DNA of 64,000 bases from Janthinobacterium aquaticum (GCF_009208565.1 NZ_WFLK01000009.1:1-64000); one strand, 5' to 3'. Shown: positions 29,701-38,132, counted from the stretch's first letter. The notes: a model not told the origin generated them from the letters alone. A program made the numbers and translations.

Positions 29701-29854
29701 CCAGCCGCTGGGCCTGGCGGTGGTCGGCGGCCTGCTGTTCTCGCAGGTTATTACGCTGTTTATCACGCCGGTGATCTACCTGTTTCTCGACAAATACAGT
29801 GGCACCGGTCCGATGACAGACGAGCAATTGATTGCGCGCGATAACAAGGCCTGA
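26756..29854 (+). CDS. RND-family efflux transporter
   Basis: The 1032-residue inner-membrane proton-driven pump begins MNLSELSIRRPVMVVLLSIS, the standard N-terminal helix. The proton-relay aspartates of TM4 (GLVVDDAIVVLEN) and the lysine of TM10 (LIGIVKKNAIMMIDFAL) are conserved, as is MMTSAAALMGALPIALG. The two large periplasmic loops are full length. No outer-membrane factor gene is adjacent; a strong terminator closes the unit, so a TolC-type channel must come from elsewhere. It is an HAE1 (hydrophobe/amphiphile) type by motifs, not the heavy-metal type. Confidence 0.93.
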   Translation: MNLSELSIRRPVMVVLLSISIILAGVLAYLHIPVAALPSYNTPVINVSADLAGASPDTMASSVALPLEKQFSTISGLSLITSTSTLGNTSLTLEFDSSINVNEAAVDVQAALLRAQRQLPTEMTDLPSYRKVNPADAPVLFIQMTSPSLNLSDLNDYAENLIAPSLSTLPGVAQVQVNGQKRFAVRVRARADLMNARDLTMDELAAALRASNTNSPLGILDGPSQTLTIQGNPQMMKAADFADLIVATRNGQPVRLKDVAIVEDSFQSIKAVGSFNGERSISLMVQRQPDANTVQVVDGVRRLLPGFKEQLPQSIQISLVNDRSLSIREAIHDVNLTLALTVVLVVLVIFLFLHRAAATFIPAVTMPISLLGALALLYWLGYSLDNISLLGITLAVGLVVDDAIVVLENIVRHIEMGKKPIQAALVGAKEMGFTIISISVSLVAVFIPIFFMPGVIGLLFHEFAVVVSLSILVSAVVSLTLVPMLASRFLPAGAQDHDHTQEKTFIGRHFEAGFTRLRNGYVRVLDLALAHRTIVLLIAVGTFALTVILYSSIPKGFFPEEDLGQIQVNTEASEDISSEALQDLQARMAAVIKADPSVQDVTSFTGGGNTGRMFLVLKPREQRPKMPVVLENLRRATSAVPGMAVYFRPVQNLQLGGRQSKSRYQYTLQSVSPDALNDWAEKFLTGMRADPAFRDVTSDSQIKGLQASLKIDRDKANMLGVQMSDIRTALYSNFGERQVSTIYSSAASYYVILEAATPDRQYDDALTRVSVRSKSGELVKLSSIASVQRTIGPTSVNHQGQLQAVTIAFNLAPDVPLGVATGKIDVLSRDMNLPASIITRYGGDAAVFQDSQASQIILIIAALGVIYVLLGVLYESYIHPLTILAGLPSAAVGALITLRLFGMDLTMIAIIGILMLIGIVKKNAIMMIDFALHAQRNEGLAPAEAIRQACILRFRPIMMTSAAALMGALPIALGLGAGAELRQPLGLAVVGGLLFSQVITLFITPVIYLFLDKYSGTGPMTDEQLIARDNKA

Positions 29855-29872
29855 AGTACCTGAACTGACCGG

Positions 29873-29909
29873 CGGCGCGTTGTTTCAATAGAAACAGCGC
29901 GCCGTTTTT
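29873..29909 (+). terminator. Intrinsic terminator after the RND operon
   Basis: The 14-bp stem CGGCGCGTTGTTTC (29873-29886) / GAAACAGCGCGCCG (29891-29904, one G-T pair) has an AATA loop and is followed by TTTTT. The 200 bases beyond it, up to 30116, show no supportable gene. Confidence 0.92.
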
Positions 29910-30115
29910 GTATGGATGCGATGTTGATCTGGTGATACATACAGTAACAACCATCAAGCGCTGCCTCGGTTACTCTGAGCTACTGCAAGAAATGTCGCTA
30001 TCCTGTACGCTTTGTGTTTCAACGCTGCGGCAGGTGTTTCCAAATGACGGGTACTCTGGCACTATGGCTGCCCTGTCAGATCAATTTTGTTGCTATACAG
30101 AAAGCATGATTTATT

Positions 30116-31021
30116 TTGCATGACGCGACGCACCCGCTGGCTGGAAACTCGGACTATTGCCCAACTTGCGGGCAATTAATCCAGCCGCCATTGACCTACG
30201 GAACCCGGACCAGCAACCGCCGCAAGGCCGTGCTGGGCGTGTCGATCTTGCTGCACGTTCTGCTGGCAGCTTATATCCTGTTTCACAGCGACAAGATTGA
30301 AAAAATCATCGAGCCGAAAAAAGAAAGCGCGATGGTGTATATCGCGCCGATGAAAGACAAGCCGCAGCCCAAGCCCACACCGAAACCGACGCCCAAGCCC
30401 ACCAAGGAAACCAAGGTGGCCAAGGTCAAGCCGCCGCCGTCGCCAAGCAAACCGGTGGTGACCAAACGCACGCCGGTCGAGCAGCCGAAGCAGGAAACAT
30501 TTACACCACCGCTGGTGTCGAAAGTGCCGTTGCCGCCACCGCCGGCCGAAGACATGAGCGCCATGATCGAGCAGCGTCGCAAGCAACGCCAGGCGCAGCA
30601 GCCGGCGCAGCCGGCCGAGGAAAGCGAGAACGACCGCGCCATCCGCGTGGCGAAAGCCAATATCGCCGGCGCCCAGGGGCGCAACTCCGGCGCCGACAAT
30701 GACGACTCGGGTGGCGTGTTCTCGATCGTCAACCAGACCTCGTTCAGCGCCGAAGTCAAGTTCAAGGGCTGGAACGGCAACTTCAAGCGCAACTGGCTCA
30801 AGCAGGAAAAAGTTGAAATTGGCAATGAGCCCGATATTGAATCGGCCATTATCAAGAAGATGATCCAGCTGATCCGCGCCGAGAAGCCGGGCGACTTCGT
30901 ATGGGAATCGCGCCGCCTGGGCCGCAATGTCAATCTGTCGGCGCGGGTGGAAGATACGGCCGAACTGACCGCCTTTTTGCGCCAGGAGTTCTTCTCCGAG
31001 CGGCAGCGGCCACGGCGCTAA
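30116..31021 (+). CDS. Zinc-ribbon-like, single-span, proline-rich membrane protein of unknown function
   Basis: The 301-residue protein begins with a short segment bearing CPTCG (cysteines 15 and 18), has one membrane helix (~residues 38-56), then a Pro/Lys-rich stretch (~80-150, PKPTPKPTPKPTKETK) like the spacer of TonB proteins, a Gln/Arg coil, and a C-terminal folded domain of ~90 residues (VNQTSFSAEVKFKGW, GDFVWESRRLGRNVNL). The C-terminal domain lacks the TonB YP motif. The start is uncertain: a stop at 30107 leaves only ATT 30113 or TTG 30116 before the cysteines. It is convergent with engB. It could be a TonB-like or envelope-spanning linker; no family is recognised. Confidence 0.7.
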   Translation: MHDATHPLAGNSDYCPTCGQLIQPPLTYGTRTSNRRKAVLGVSILLHVLLAAYILFHSDKIEKIIEPKKESAMVYIAPMKDKPQPKPTPKPTPKPTKETKVAKVKPPPSPSKPVVTKRTPVEQPKQETFTPPLVSKVPLPPPPAEDMSAMIEQRRKQRQAQQPAQPAEESENDRAIRVAKANIAGAQGRNSGADNDDSGGVFSIVNQTSFSAEVKFKGWNGNFKRNWLKQEKVEIGNEPDIESAIIKKMIQLIRAEKPGDFVWESRRLGRNVNLSARVEDTAELTAFLRQEFFSERQRPRR

Positions 31022-31044
31022 AAAAATGCCCGGTTTCAACCGGG
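31019..31044 (-). terminator. Terminator of engB (minus strand)
   Basis: CCCGGT (31029-31034) pairs with ACCGGG (31039-31044). Read on the minus strand the hairpin is followed by CATTTTTT, a good U tract. It sits between the convergent genes. Confidence 0.65.
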
Positions 31045-31063
31045 AAACTATTTCGATACCGGA

Positions 31064-31804
31064 TCAGCCGGGTTTGCCGTCTTCCGGCTCCACATCATCT
31101 TCCATCGCGATCAGTTCGCCCACCTGGGCGGCAGCGCCGTCTTCACTGATGCCGGCCAGTTCCATGATCTTGGCAGTCGCTTCGTCGATACCGACCCGCT
31201 TCAATGCCGAGAATAATTGCACGGTAAACGGGAAACCGACGCCATCTTCGTCGACATAGCTGTCGAGCTTGGCCTTGGCCTGGCGCAGCGCGTTGACCGA
31301 TTCATTGCGGTTGAGCTTGTCGACCTTGGTCAGGATGCAGTGGATTGGCTTGCCTGTTGGTGCGAACCATTCCAACATCTGGATATCGAGGTCGGTAAAC
31401 GGGCGGCGCGAATCCATAATCAGGATCAGGCCGGCCAGCTGTTCACGGCGCTGTACATAGTCGCCCAGCAGGCGCTGCCAGTGCAGCTTGGCCGAGCCCG
31501 ACACTTCCGCATAGCCATAACCGGGCAAGTCGACCAGCAGGCATTCGATTTCCTCGACAATGGTGGCATCCTTGCGGTGCTGGCCCACATGGGCGCCGCC
31601 GATCGAGAAATAATTGATGTGCTGGGTGCGGCCAGGGGTCTTGGAGGCGAACGCCAGACCCTTCTGGTTGCACAGAATATTGATGGCGGTCGATTTACCG
31701 GCATTGGAGCGGCCGGCAAAAGCGATTTCCGGCACCGTGGTATCGGGCAGGTCACGCAGTTGATTGACGGTCGTAAAGAAACGGGCTTGCCAGAGTTTTG
31801 ACAT
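31064..31804 (-). CDS. engB: Ribosome biogenesis GTP-binding protein EngB (YihA/YsxC)
   Basis: The essential Ras-like GTPase helps late 50S assembly. The 246 residues start at [20 protein letters not shown] (ATG 31804); the frame upstream of it is intergenic. G1 is [13 protein letters not shown]2 follows in [10 protein letters not shown]3 is [10 protein letters not shown]4 is TKVDKLN. The C-terminal acidic tail ([16 protein letters not shown]) is longer than in E. coli (210 residues). It is divergent from a cytochrome c4 gene, as commonly seen in Burkholderiales. Confidence 0.96.
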   Translation of the reverse strand: MSKLWQARFFTTVNQLRDLPDTTVPEIAFAGRSNAGKSTAINILCNQKGLAFASKTPGRTQHINYFSIGGAHVGQHRKDATIVEEIECLLVDLPGYGYAEVSGSAKLHWQRLLGDYVQRREQLAGLILIMDSRRPFTDLDIQMLEWFAPTGKPIHCILTKVDKLNRNESVNALRQAKAKLDSYVDEDGVGFPFTVQLFSALKRVGIDEATAKIMELAGISEDGAAAQVGELIAMEDDVEPEDGKPG

Positions 31805-32001
31805 GGGAGTAGTAAAGCAAAGAAATGGAGCGAAAAGGGCGCAAGAAGGGAGCAATATCGCCAAAAAGCTATTGTACAATAAGGAGTTGTTAATTGTTGC
31901 CGGCGTAGCAGCGATGCGGCTTGCGGCCCTGAGAATAAAGCAAAAATCCCCAGGGTGCGGCAAGATCCACCACTAATTTCTCACTGTCTCAGGGTGCCTG
32001 A

Positions 32002-32697
32002 ATGAATCGTGCTTTTTCACCGTTGATCCCCTCCGTGCTGCTTGCCTTGCTGGCCGTCACAGTCACTGCTTCCGCGGCGGAAGAACCGAAAACAGCAGCA
32101 GCGCATCCACCTGCCGCAGCCGTCAAGCCTGACGCCGGCAAGGGCGCCACCCTGTACGCCGACGGCGACGCCGCGCGCGGCCTGCCTGCCTGCGTCTCGT
32201 GCCATGGCGCGGCCGGCAATTCGACCATTACGGTCAATCCCAAGCTGGCCGGCCAGAGCGAACACTATCTGTACAAGCAACTGGTTGATTTCACCACGCC
32301 GCAGCGCAACCAGCCGGTGATGACTACTTACGCAAAAATGCTCAGCGACGCTGACAAGAAAAACGTTGCCGCTTACCTCAGCGCTCAGCAGGCCAAGCCG
32401 GGGGCCGCCAAGAACAAGGATACGATCGAACTGGGCAAGAAGATCTACCGTGGCGGTATTGCAGCCAAGCAAGTAGCGGCCTGTGCCAGCTGTCATGGCG
32501 CGGCGGGCAATGGCATTCCCGTGCAGTATCCGCGCATTGCCGGTCAACATCAGGATTACACGGTGGCCCAGCTGACCAGCTTTCGCAGCACCAAGGCCGA
32601 TGCGCGCAAAAACAGCGCCGACATGCATACCATTGCCAGCCGCCTGTCGGACGATGAGATCGCCGCCGTTGCCGACTATATCGCCGGCCTGAAGTAA
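32002..32697 (+). CDS. Cytochrome c4-type dihaem protein
   Basis: The 231-residue secreted c-type cytochrome has a signal peptide ending near residue 26 and two haem sites, CVSCH (64-68) and CASCH (161-165), in duplicated domains of ~90 residues. Possible methionine ligands occur in PVMTTYAKML and SADMHTIASRL. Cytochrome c4 passes electrons to terminal oxidases in the periplasm. It lies directly before resB/ccsB, which would attach its haem, separated by a terminator. Confidence 0.9.
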   Translation: MNRAFSPLIPSVLLALLAVTVTASAAEEPKTAAAHPPAAAVKPDAGKGATLYADGDAARGLPACVSCHGAAGNSTITVNPKLAGQSEHYLYKQLVDFTTPQRNQPVMTTYAKMLSDADKKNVAAYLSAQQAKPGAAKNKDTIELGKKIYRGGIAAKQVAACASCHGAAGNGIPVQYPRIAGQHQDYTVAQLTSFRSTKADARKNSADMHTIASRLSDDEIAAVADYIAGLK

Positions 32698-32747
32698 GTT
32701 TTCATAGCGGCAAGCGATTGCCGGGCACCTCGGTGCGTATCAGCCAG

Positions 32748-32777
32748 GGCGGCCTTGATCAGGGGCTGCCTTTTTTT
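32748..32777 (+). terminator. Intrinsic terminator after cytochrome c4
   Basis: GGCGGCC (32748-32754) pairs with GGCTGCC (32764-32770, one G-T pair), followed by seven T. Confidence 0.75.
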
Positions 32778-32879
32778 ATGGCAACGGCAAAACAGTAGTA
32801 TGCTGCCGCCTGGCGCGCGCATGCTGCCTGCGTCCCTGGCCCTTTTTTAGATTGCACTTTTCTGTATGAGTTACCACGC

Positions 32880-34994
32880 ATGAGTACCAGTACCACCGGC
32901 ATCGAGCTGAACACCAGGCGTCGCCGCCTGGCCGAATTCGTCGAGCTGATTTCGTCGATGCGCTTTGCCATCAGCCTGCTGACGCTGATCGCGATTGCCT
33001 CCGTGATCGGCACCGTGCTCAAGCAAAATGAGCCCATGCCCAACTACATCAACCAGTTCGGCCCGTTCTGGTTTGGCGTGTTTGACAAACTGAGCCTGTA
33101 TTCCGTGTATTCGGCCTGGTGGTTCCTGCTGATCATGGGTTTCCTGGTGACATCGACCACGCTGTGCATCGTGCGCAATGCGCCGAAGATGCTCAAGGAC
33201 ATGCGCAGCTGGCGCGAGAGCGTGCGCGAGCAGTCGCTGCGCAACTTCCACCACAAGGTCGAGTGGCAGGCCGCGCTGCCGCGCGCCATCCTGGCCCAGC
33301 AGATGGTGCTGCGCCTGAAGGACGCCGGTTACCAGGCCAAGATAGTGGAAAAGGACAACGCCACGCTGGTGGCGGCCAAGCGCGGCGCTGCCAACAAATG
33401 GGGCTATATCTTTGCCCACGGCGCGATCGTGATTATCTGTATCGGCGGCCTGCTCGATTCGGAAATGCCGATCCGCCTGCAGCAGTGGTTCCTGGGCAAG
33501 ACGCCGTTTGCCGGCAGCGGCGTGATTGCCGAGATTCCGGCTCAGCACCGCCTCGGCCTGTCGAACCCTACCTTCCGCGGCAACACCATGATCCCGGAAG
33601 GCTCGACCAGCAGCACCGCCATTATTCCGCAGGCCGACGGCGTGCTGATCCAGGATCTGCCGATCACCATCCTGCTGAAAAAATTCCATATTGATTTTTA
33701 TAGCACCGGCATGCCCAAGCTGTTTGCCAGCGATGTGGTGATTACCGACCACGAAACGGGCAAGAGTTTTCCTGCCACCATCAAGGTCAACCAGCCGCTG
33801 ATCTACAACGGGCTGGCGCTGTACCAGTCGAGCTTTGAAGACGGCGGCAGCAAGCTCAAGCTGACAGGTTTTCCGATGGTGGGCAAGACCGACAAGCGCT
33901 TCGATATCGGCGGCGAAGTGGGCGGCAGCACGCCGCTCGAGCGCAGCGACGGCAATTCCTATACGGTTGAATGGTCGGGCTTCCGGCCATTTAACGTGGA
34001 AAACCTCAGCGCCGGCCAGGATGTGCGCGCCGTCAACAAGGCCGAGAGTTTCAACGAGAAATTTGCCGTCGGCCTCGACAAGCGCCTGGGATCGGCCGCC
34101 AAGAACGCCAACAACAAGGACCTGAAAAACGTCGGCCCGAGCGTGCAGTACAAGCTGCGCGACAAGACCGGCCAGGCGCGCGAGTACCAGAATTACATGC
34201 AGCCGATCACCGTCGATGGCGCTACCGTGTTTCTGGCTGGCATGCGCGTCAACCCGAGCGATGCCTTCAGCTTCCTGCGCATTCCGGCCGATGACAACTA
34301 CAGCGTGAACGAATGGATGCGTCTGCGCGCCGCCTTGCAGGACCCTGAACTGCGCCAGCAGGCCGCCGTGCGTTATGCCCGGCGCGCCATGCCGCAGGAC
34401 GGCGCCGAAGCCTTGCGCACCCAGTTGCAGGAATCGGCCGCCAAGAGCCTGGGCATTTTTGCCGGCAATGGCGGTGGCCAGGACGGCGGCTTTTTGGCCA
34501 TTTCGCGCTTCCTGGAAAAAGTACCAACAGCCGAGCAGGAAAAGGCGGCCGATATCTTCATGAAGATATTGAACGGCAGCATGTGGGACCTGTGGCAGGC
34601 CGCGCGCGCCAAGTCGGGCTTGAAACCGGTTGAAGGCGATGAAAAGCATGGCCGCTTCCTGCAACTGGCCACCAACGCGCTGTCGGACAGCTTCTTCTAT
34701 GGCGCGCCCGTGTATCTGCAGCTCGATGACTTTACGGAGATCAAGGCCTCCGTGCTGCAGGTGACACGCTCGCCGGGCAAGGGCGTGGTCTATCTGGGTT
34801 GCTTGTTCCTGGTGATCGGCGTCTTTGCCATGTTCTATATCCGCGAGCGTCGCCTGTGGGTGTGGATCAAGGATAGCGAGCCGGGCAGTGACAAGGATAG
34901 TACGGCCCTGATGGCCATGAGCACGCAGCGCAAGACGCTGGACTTTGAAAAAGAATTTGAAAATCTGAAGGCAAAGCTGCCGCAATCGGCGTAA
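32880..34994 (+). CDS. resB: Cytochrome c biogenesis protein ResB (Ccs1)
   Basis: ResB is the larger subunit of the System II haem-delivery and ligation complex in the inner membrane. It is 704 residues. Membrane helices lie near residues 23-45 (FAISLLTLIAIASVIGTVL), 75-95 (WWFLLIMGFLVTST), 170-185 (GYIFAHGAIVIICIGGLL) and at the C-terminus (YLGCLFLVIGVFAMFYI), with a large periplasmic domain between. It acts with the next gene. The length is in the usual range for betaproteobacterial ResB. Confidence 0.94.
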   Translation: MSTSTTGIELNTRRRRLAEFVELISSMRFAISLLTLIAIASVIGTVLKQNEPMPNYINQFGPFWFGVFDKLSLYSVYSAWWFLLIMGFLVTSTTLCIVRNAPKMLKDMRSWRESVREQSLRNFHHKVEWQAALPRAILAQQMVLRLKDAGYQAKIVEKDNATLVAAKRGAANKWGYIFAHGAIVIICIGGLLDSEMPIRLQQWFLGKTPFAGSGVIAEIPAQHRLGLSNPTFRGNTMIPEGSTSSTAIIPQADGVLIQDLPITILLKKFHIDFYSTGMPKLFASDVVITDHETGKSFPATIKVNQPLIYNGLALYQSSFEDGGSKLKLTGFPMVGKTDKRFDIGGEVGGSTPLERSDGNSYTVEWSGFRPFNVENLSAGQDVRAVNKAESFNEKFAVGLDKRLGSAAKNANNKDLKNVGPSVQYKLRDKTGQAREYQNYMQPITVDGATVFLAGMRVNPSDAFSFLRIPADDNYSVNEWMRLRAALQDPELRQQAAVRYARRAMPQDGAEALRTQLQESAAKSLGIFAGNGGGQDGGFLAISRFLEKVPTAEQEKAADIFMKILNGSMWDLWQAARAKSGLKPVEGDEKHGRFLQLATNALSDSFFYGAPVYLQLDDFTEIKASVLQVTRSPGKGVVYLGCLFLVIGVFAMFYIRERRLWVWIKDSEPGSDKDSTALMAMSTQRKTLDFEKEFENLKAKLPQSA

Positions 34995-35027
34995 GCTGCG
35001 CACAGTTTGAGCGGGATTGGAGAGAAT

Positions 35028-36179
35028 ATGGAATTATCGGAAAAGCAAATTTACACCCAAGAGCCGGGCTTTTTCAAGCGCCTGAACCTGGTCGACTGGA
35101 TCTACGGCGCCGGCCTGCTGGCGGCAGCGCTGTACGCGCTGGTGCACTTCGGCCAATTCATGGATATCTATGAGAAAGCGATCCTGCTGGCCAGTGCGCC
35201 GACCTTTGCCTGGCTGGGCTGGTACTGGAAGCCGGTACGCTGGCTGATCCCCGTGTCAGCGGTGTTGTCGCTGTTTGCCATCGAGCTGTACAGCGGCCAA
35301 CTGGACATGGCGAACCAGAAGTTTTTCCTCAAATACATGCTGTCGAGCCAGTCGGCGATACTGTGGATGGGCACCTTTTTTGTGCTCTCGACCGTGTTCT
35401 ACTGGATCGGCCTGATCACGCGCTCCGACTTTGGCGCCTCGGTCGGCTCCAAGCTGTGCTGGGCCGGCGTGGTGCTGGGCCTGACGGGCATGCTGGTGCG
35501 CTGGTATGAATCGTATCTGATCGGCGCCGATGTCGGCCATATTCCGGTGTCGAACCTGTACGAAGTGTTTATCCTGTTTTCGATCATTACCGCCATGTTC
35601 TACCTGTATTACGAGCAGCACTATGCAACGCGCCAGCTGGGCGCTTTCGTGATGCTGGTGATCTCGGCGGCGGTGGTGTTCCTGCTGTGGTACACCGTCA
35701 CGCGCGACGCGGCCGATATCCAGCCGCTGGTGCCGGCGCTGCAAAGCTGGTGGATGAAAATCCATGTGCCGGCCAACTTTATCGGTTATGGCACCTTCTC
35801 GCTGTCGGCCATGGTGGCCTCGGCCTACCTGCTCAAGTCGAGCGGTTACCTGGTCGACCGCCTGCCGTCGCTGGAAGTGCTTGACGATGTGATGTACAAG
35901 GCCATTTCGGTCGGCTTTGCCTTCTTTACGGTAGCCACCATCCTCGGTGCGCTGTGGGCGGCCGAAGCATGGGGCGGCTACTGGTCGTGGGATCCGAAGG
36001 AAACCTGGGCGCTGATCGTCTGGCTCAACTATGCCGCCTGGCTGCATATGCGCCTGATGACGGGCCTGCGTGGCCGCGTGGCGGCCTGGTGGGCGCTGGC
36101 CGGCTTGCTGGTCACCACGTTTGCCTTCCTGGGTGTCAATATGTTCCTCTCCGGACTGCATTCTTACGGGAAATTGTAG
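35028..36179 (+). CDS. ccsB: Cytochrome c biogenesis protein CcsB/CcsA (ResC)
   Basis: This is the haem-handling partner of ResB. It is 383 residues from the ATG at 35028 (GGAGAG site just before); the frame extends to TTG 35007 without need. It has about eight membrane helices and the tryptophan-rich WWD signature in AEAWGGYWSWDPKETWAL, together with conserved histidines (IHVPANFIGYG, AWLHMRL). With ResB it makes a complete System II pair; DsbD at 20.7 kb can supply reductant. Confidence 0.95.
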   Translation: MELSEKQIYTQEPGFFKRLNLVDWIYGAGLLAAALYALVHFGQFMDIYEKAILLASAPTFAWLGWYWKPVRWLIPVSAVLSLFAIELYSGQLDMANQKFFLKYMLSSQSAILWMGTFFVLSTVFYWIGLITRSDFGASVGSKLCWAGVVLGLTGMLVRWYESYLIGADVGHIPVSNLYEVFILFSIITAMFYLYYEQHYATRQLGAFVMLVISAAVVFLLWYTVTRDAADIQPLVPALQSWWMKIHVPANFIGYGTFSLSAMVASAYLLKSSGYLVDRLPSLEVLDDVMYKAISVGFAFFTVATILGALWAAEAWGGYWSWDPKETWALIVWLNYAAWLHMRLMTGLRGRVAAWWALAGLLVTTFAFLGVNMFLSGLHSYGKL

Positions 36180-36263
36180 GATTTTCTGCATGACAGCAAC
36201 GTCATGAACGGCTTTGGAAATCTGGTGTAAGGTACAGCTAACCACCACTTTTCCGGAGCCGCC

Positions 36264-37241
36264 ATGTTGATCAAGCGCAGTCCCAACGGCATCGACCTGC
36301 CATTTTCTTCCGAAATCACGCCGCGCGACGTCTTCGAATCGCGCCGCAGCTTTATCCGCCAGATGGCAGTCGGCTCGATTGCCGGCGCCTCCCTGCTGGA
36401 AATGGCCAACCGCGAAGCATTCGCGCAAGGCAACCTGCCCAAACTGGCCGCCAAGGCCAACCCCGCCTTTGTAGCGCCGGACAAGCAGACCGCCTACAAG
36501 GACGCCACCACCTACAACAATTTCTACGAGTTCGGCACCGACAAGAGCGACCCGGCGCAAAACGCCGGCACCCTGCGCACGCGGCCGTGGACCGTCAGTA
36601 TCGAAGGCGAAGTGAAAAAGCCGATGACACTCGATATCGATGCGCTGCTCAAACTGGCACCGCTCGAAGAGCGCGTCTACCGTTTGCGCTGCGTGGAAGG
36701 CTGGTCGATGGTGATTCCATGGATCGGTTATTCCTTCTCCGAGCTCATCAAGAAAGTCGAGCCGACCGGCAACGCCAAGTATGTGGAATTCATTACGCTG
36801 GACGACAAGAAGCAGATGCCGGGCATCAACAGCCGCATTATCCAATGGCCGTACACGGAAGGCCTGCGCATGGATGAAGCCAACCATCCGCTGACGCTGT
36901 TGACGCTGGGTATGTATGGCGAGACCTTGCCGAACCAGAATGGCGCGCCGGTGCGCATGGTGATGCCGTGGAAATATGGCTTCAAGTCGGGCAAGTCGAT
37001 CGTCAAGATCCGCTTTGTGAAGGAACAGCCGCGTACCTCGTGGAGCGTGCTGGCGCCATCCGAATATGGTTTCTATGCCAACGTCAATCCCAACGTCGAC
37101 CATCCGCGCTGGTCGCAGGCCAGCGAGCGCCGCATCGGCGAAGACGGCTTCCTGGCGCGCAAGCGCAAGACGCTGATGTTCAACGGCTATGACCAGGTGG
37201 CGCCGCTGTATGCCGGCATGGATCTGAAGAAATTTTATTAA
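36264..37241 (+). CDS. msrP: Protein-methionine-sulfoxide reductase catalytic subunit MsrP
   Basis: MsrP is the periplasmic molybdopterin enzyme that repairs oxidised methionines in envelope proteins. It is 325 residues with a twin-arginine signal (SRRSFIRQM, arginines 27-28), so it is exported folded through Tat. The molybdenum-ligand cysteine is C143 in [15 protein letters not shown]. It is followed after eight bases by msrQ, its haem b electron donor. Confidence 0.95.
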   Translation: MLIKRSPNGIDLPFSSEITPRDVFESRRSFIRQMAVGSIAGASLLEMANREAFAQGNLPKLAAKANPAFVAPDKQTAYKDATTYNNFYEFGTDKSDPAQNAGTLRTRPWTVSIEGEVKKPMTLDIDALLKLAPLEERVYRLRCVEGWSMVIPWIGYSFSELIKKVEPTGNAKYVEFITLDDKKQMPGINSRIIQWPYTEGLRMDEANHPLTLLTLGMYGETLPNQNGAPVRMVMPWKYGFKSGKSIVKIRFVKEQPRTSWSVLAPSEYGFYANVNPNVDHPRWSQASERRIGEDGFLARKRKTLMFNGYDQVAPLYAGMDLKKFY

Positions 37242-37249
37242 GGAAAACC

Positions 37250-37879
37250 ATGCCCCTGCAACCGACGCCCAAGCAAGTATCGCTGATAAAAGGCCTGGTT
37301 TTCGTGCTGGCGCTGGTGCCGTTCGTGCGCCTGTTCTGGCTGACCTGGTCGGGCCAGCTGGTCGAGCCGCTGCAGTTTATTACCCGCAGCACCGGTGACT
37401 GGGCGCTGTATTTCCTGTGCATCGGCCTGGCCGTCACGCCACTGCGCCGTCTGGCGCACTGGAGCTGGCTGGCCCGATTTCGCCGCATGCTCGGTCTGTT
37501 CGGGTTTTTCTATGCCGCGCTGCATTTCACCACGTTTCTATGGTTCGATCATTTCTTCGATCTGCAGGAAATGTGGAAGGACGTGCTCAAGCGGCCCTTT
37601 ATCACGATCGGCTTTATTGCCTTCGTGCTGTTGATTCCGCTGGCGCTGACCAGCACCAACGCCATGATGAAGCGGCTCGGTGGCAAGCGCTGGCAGTGGC
37701 TGCATCGCCTGGTCTACCTGATCGCGCCGCTGGGCGTCTTGCATTACTGGTGGATGAAGGCTGGCAAGAATGATCTGGGCCAGCCGCTGCTGTTTGCCGG
37801 CATCGTGGCGGTGCTGCTGCTGGTTCGCGTGTATTTTGCCTGGAACAAGCACGCAAAAAGCACCGCCACGGCCCGCTAG
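37250..37879 (+). CDS. msrQ: Haem-containing membrane subunit MsrQ
   Basis: MsrQ (YedZ) is the inner-membrane b-type cytochrome that passes quinone-pool electrons to MsrP. It is 209 residues and six membrane helices, with haem-ligand histidines in YAALHFTTFLWF, WLHRLVYLIAPLGVLHY. It has the ferric-reductase-like fold. The stop is six bases from the convergent lptM gene and no terminator is visible between them. Confidence 0.94.
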   Translation: MPLQPTPKQVSLIKGLVFVLALVPFVRLFWLTWSGQLVEPLQFITRSTGDWALYFLCIGLAVTPLRRLAHWSWLARFRRMLGLFGFFYAALHFTTFLWFDHFFDLQEMWKDVLKRPFITIGFIAFVLLIPLALTSTNAMMKRLGGKRWQWLHRLVYLIAPLGVLHYWWMKAGKNDLGQPLLFAGIVAVLLLVRVYFAWNKHAKSTATAR

Positions 37880-37885
37880 ATACCT

Positions 37886-38092
37886 TCAGGTGGCTGGCAC
37901 CGGCGTTGGTGCGGCCGCGCCTTCGGGCACGATGACCGGTGGCGGCGGTACCGGCGCCGGCTCGATTTTGCCTGGTGCGCCCTTGGCCGCTGGCGGCTTG
38001 GGCAGATAGAGGGCGCCGGGCTGGCCGCAGGCCGCCAGGGTGCTGGAAACCACAATGGCAGTGGCGATATAAAACGCTTTGGATGACTTCAC
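37886..38092 (-). CDS. lptM: LptM (YifL)-type small lipoprotein
   Basis: The 68-residue lipoprotein starts at GTG 38092: a short signal ends in the lipobox STLAAC (cysteine ~22) directly followed by GQPGALYLPK, the hallmark of LptM, which stabilises the LptDE lipopolysaccharide translocon. A proline-rich tail follows. In many betaproteobacteria lptM precedes lysA; here msrQ occupies that place and lysA is absent from the window. It is divergent from cyaY, 40 bases apart, which is the usual arrangement. Confidence 0.85.
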   Translation of the reverse strand: MKSSKAFYIATAIVVSSTLAACGQPGALYLPKPPAAKGAPGKIEPAPVPPPPVIVPEGAAAPTPVPAT

Positions 38093-38132
38093 GATTAGAA
38101 TCACGGTTTGATTAAGATTTTTGGAGTGTAGC

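Noticed and set aside
27725-29827. 700-residue minus-strand frame opposite the RND pump
   Set aside because: It is the shadow of a conserved transporter; composition is that of reverse-complemented hydrophobic codons.
29908-30123. 71-residue frame between the RND terminator and the CPTCG protein
   Set aside because: It has no ribosome site, no similarity to a known family, and overlaps the next gene's start. It is treated as non-coding.
30361-30480. Short tandem CCGAAACCGACGCCCAAG-like repeats
   Set aside because: They encode the Lys/Pro spacer of the membrane protein; the periodicity follows from the protein sequence.
32871-35003. 710-residue open frame on the minus strand opposite resB
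   Set aside because: It mirrors resB almost exactly, is His/Arg/Gln-rich with no family motif, and arises from GC-rich third positions of the real gene.
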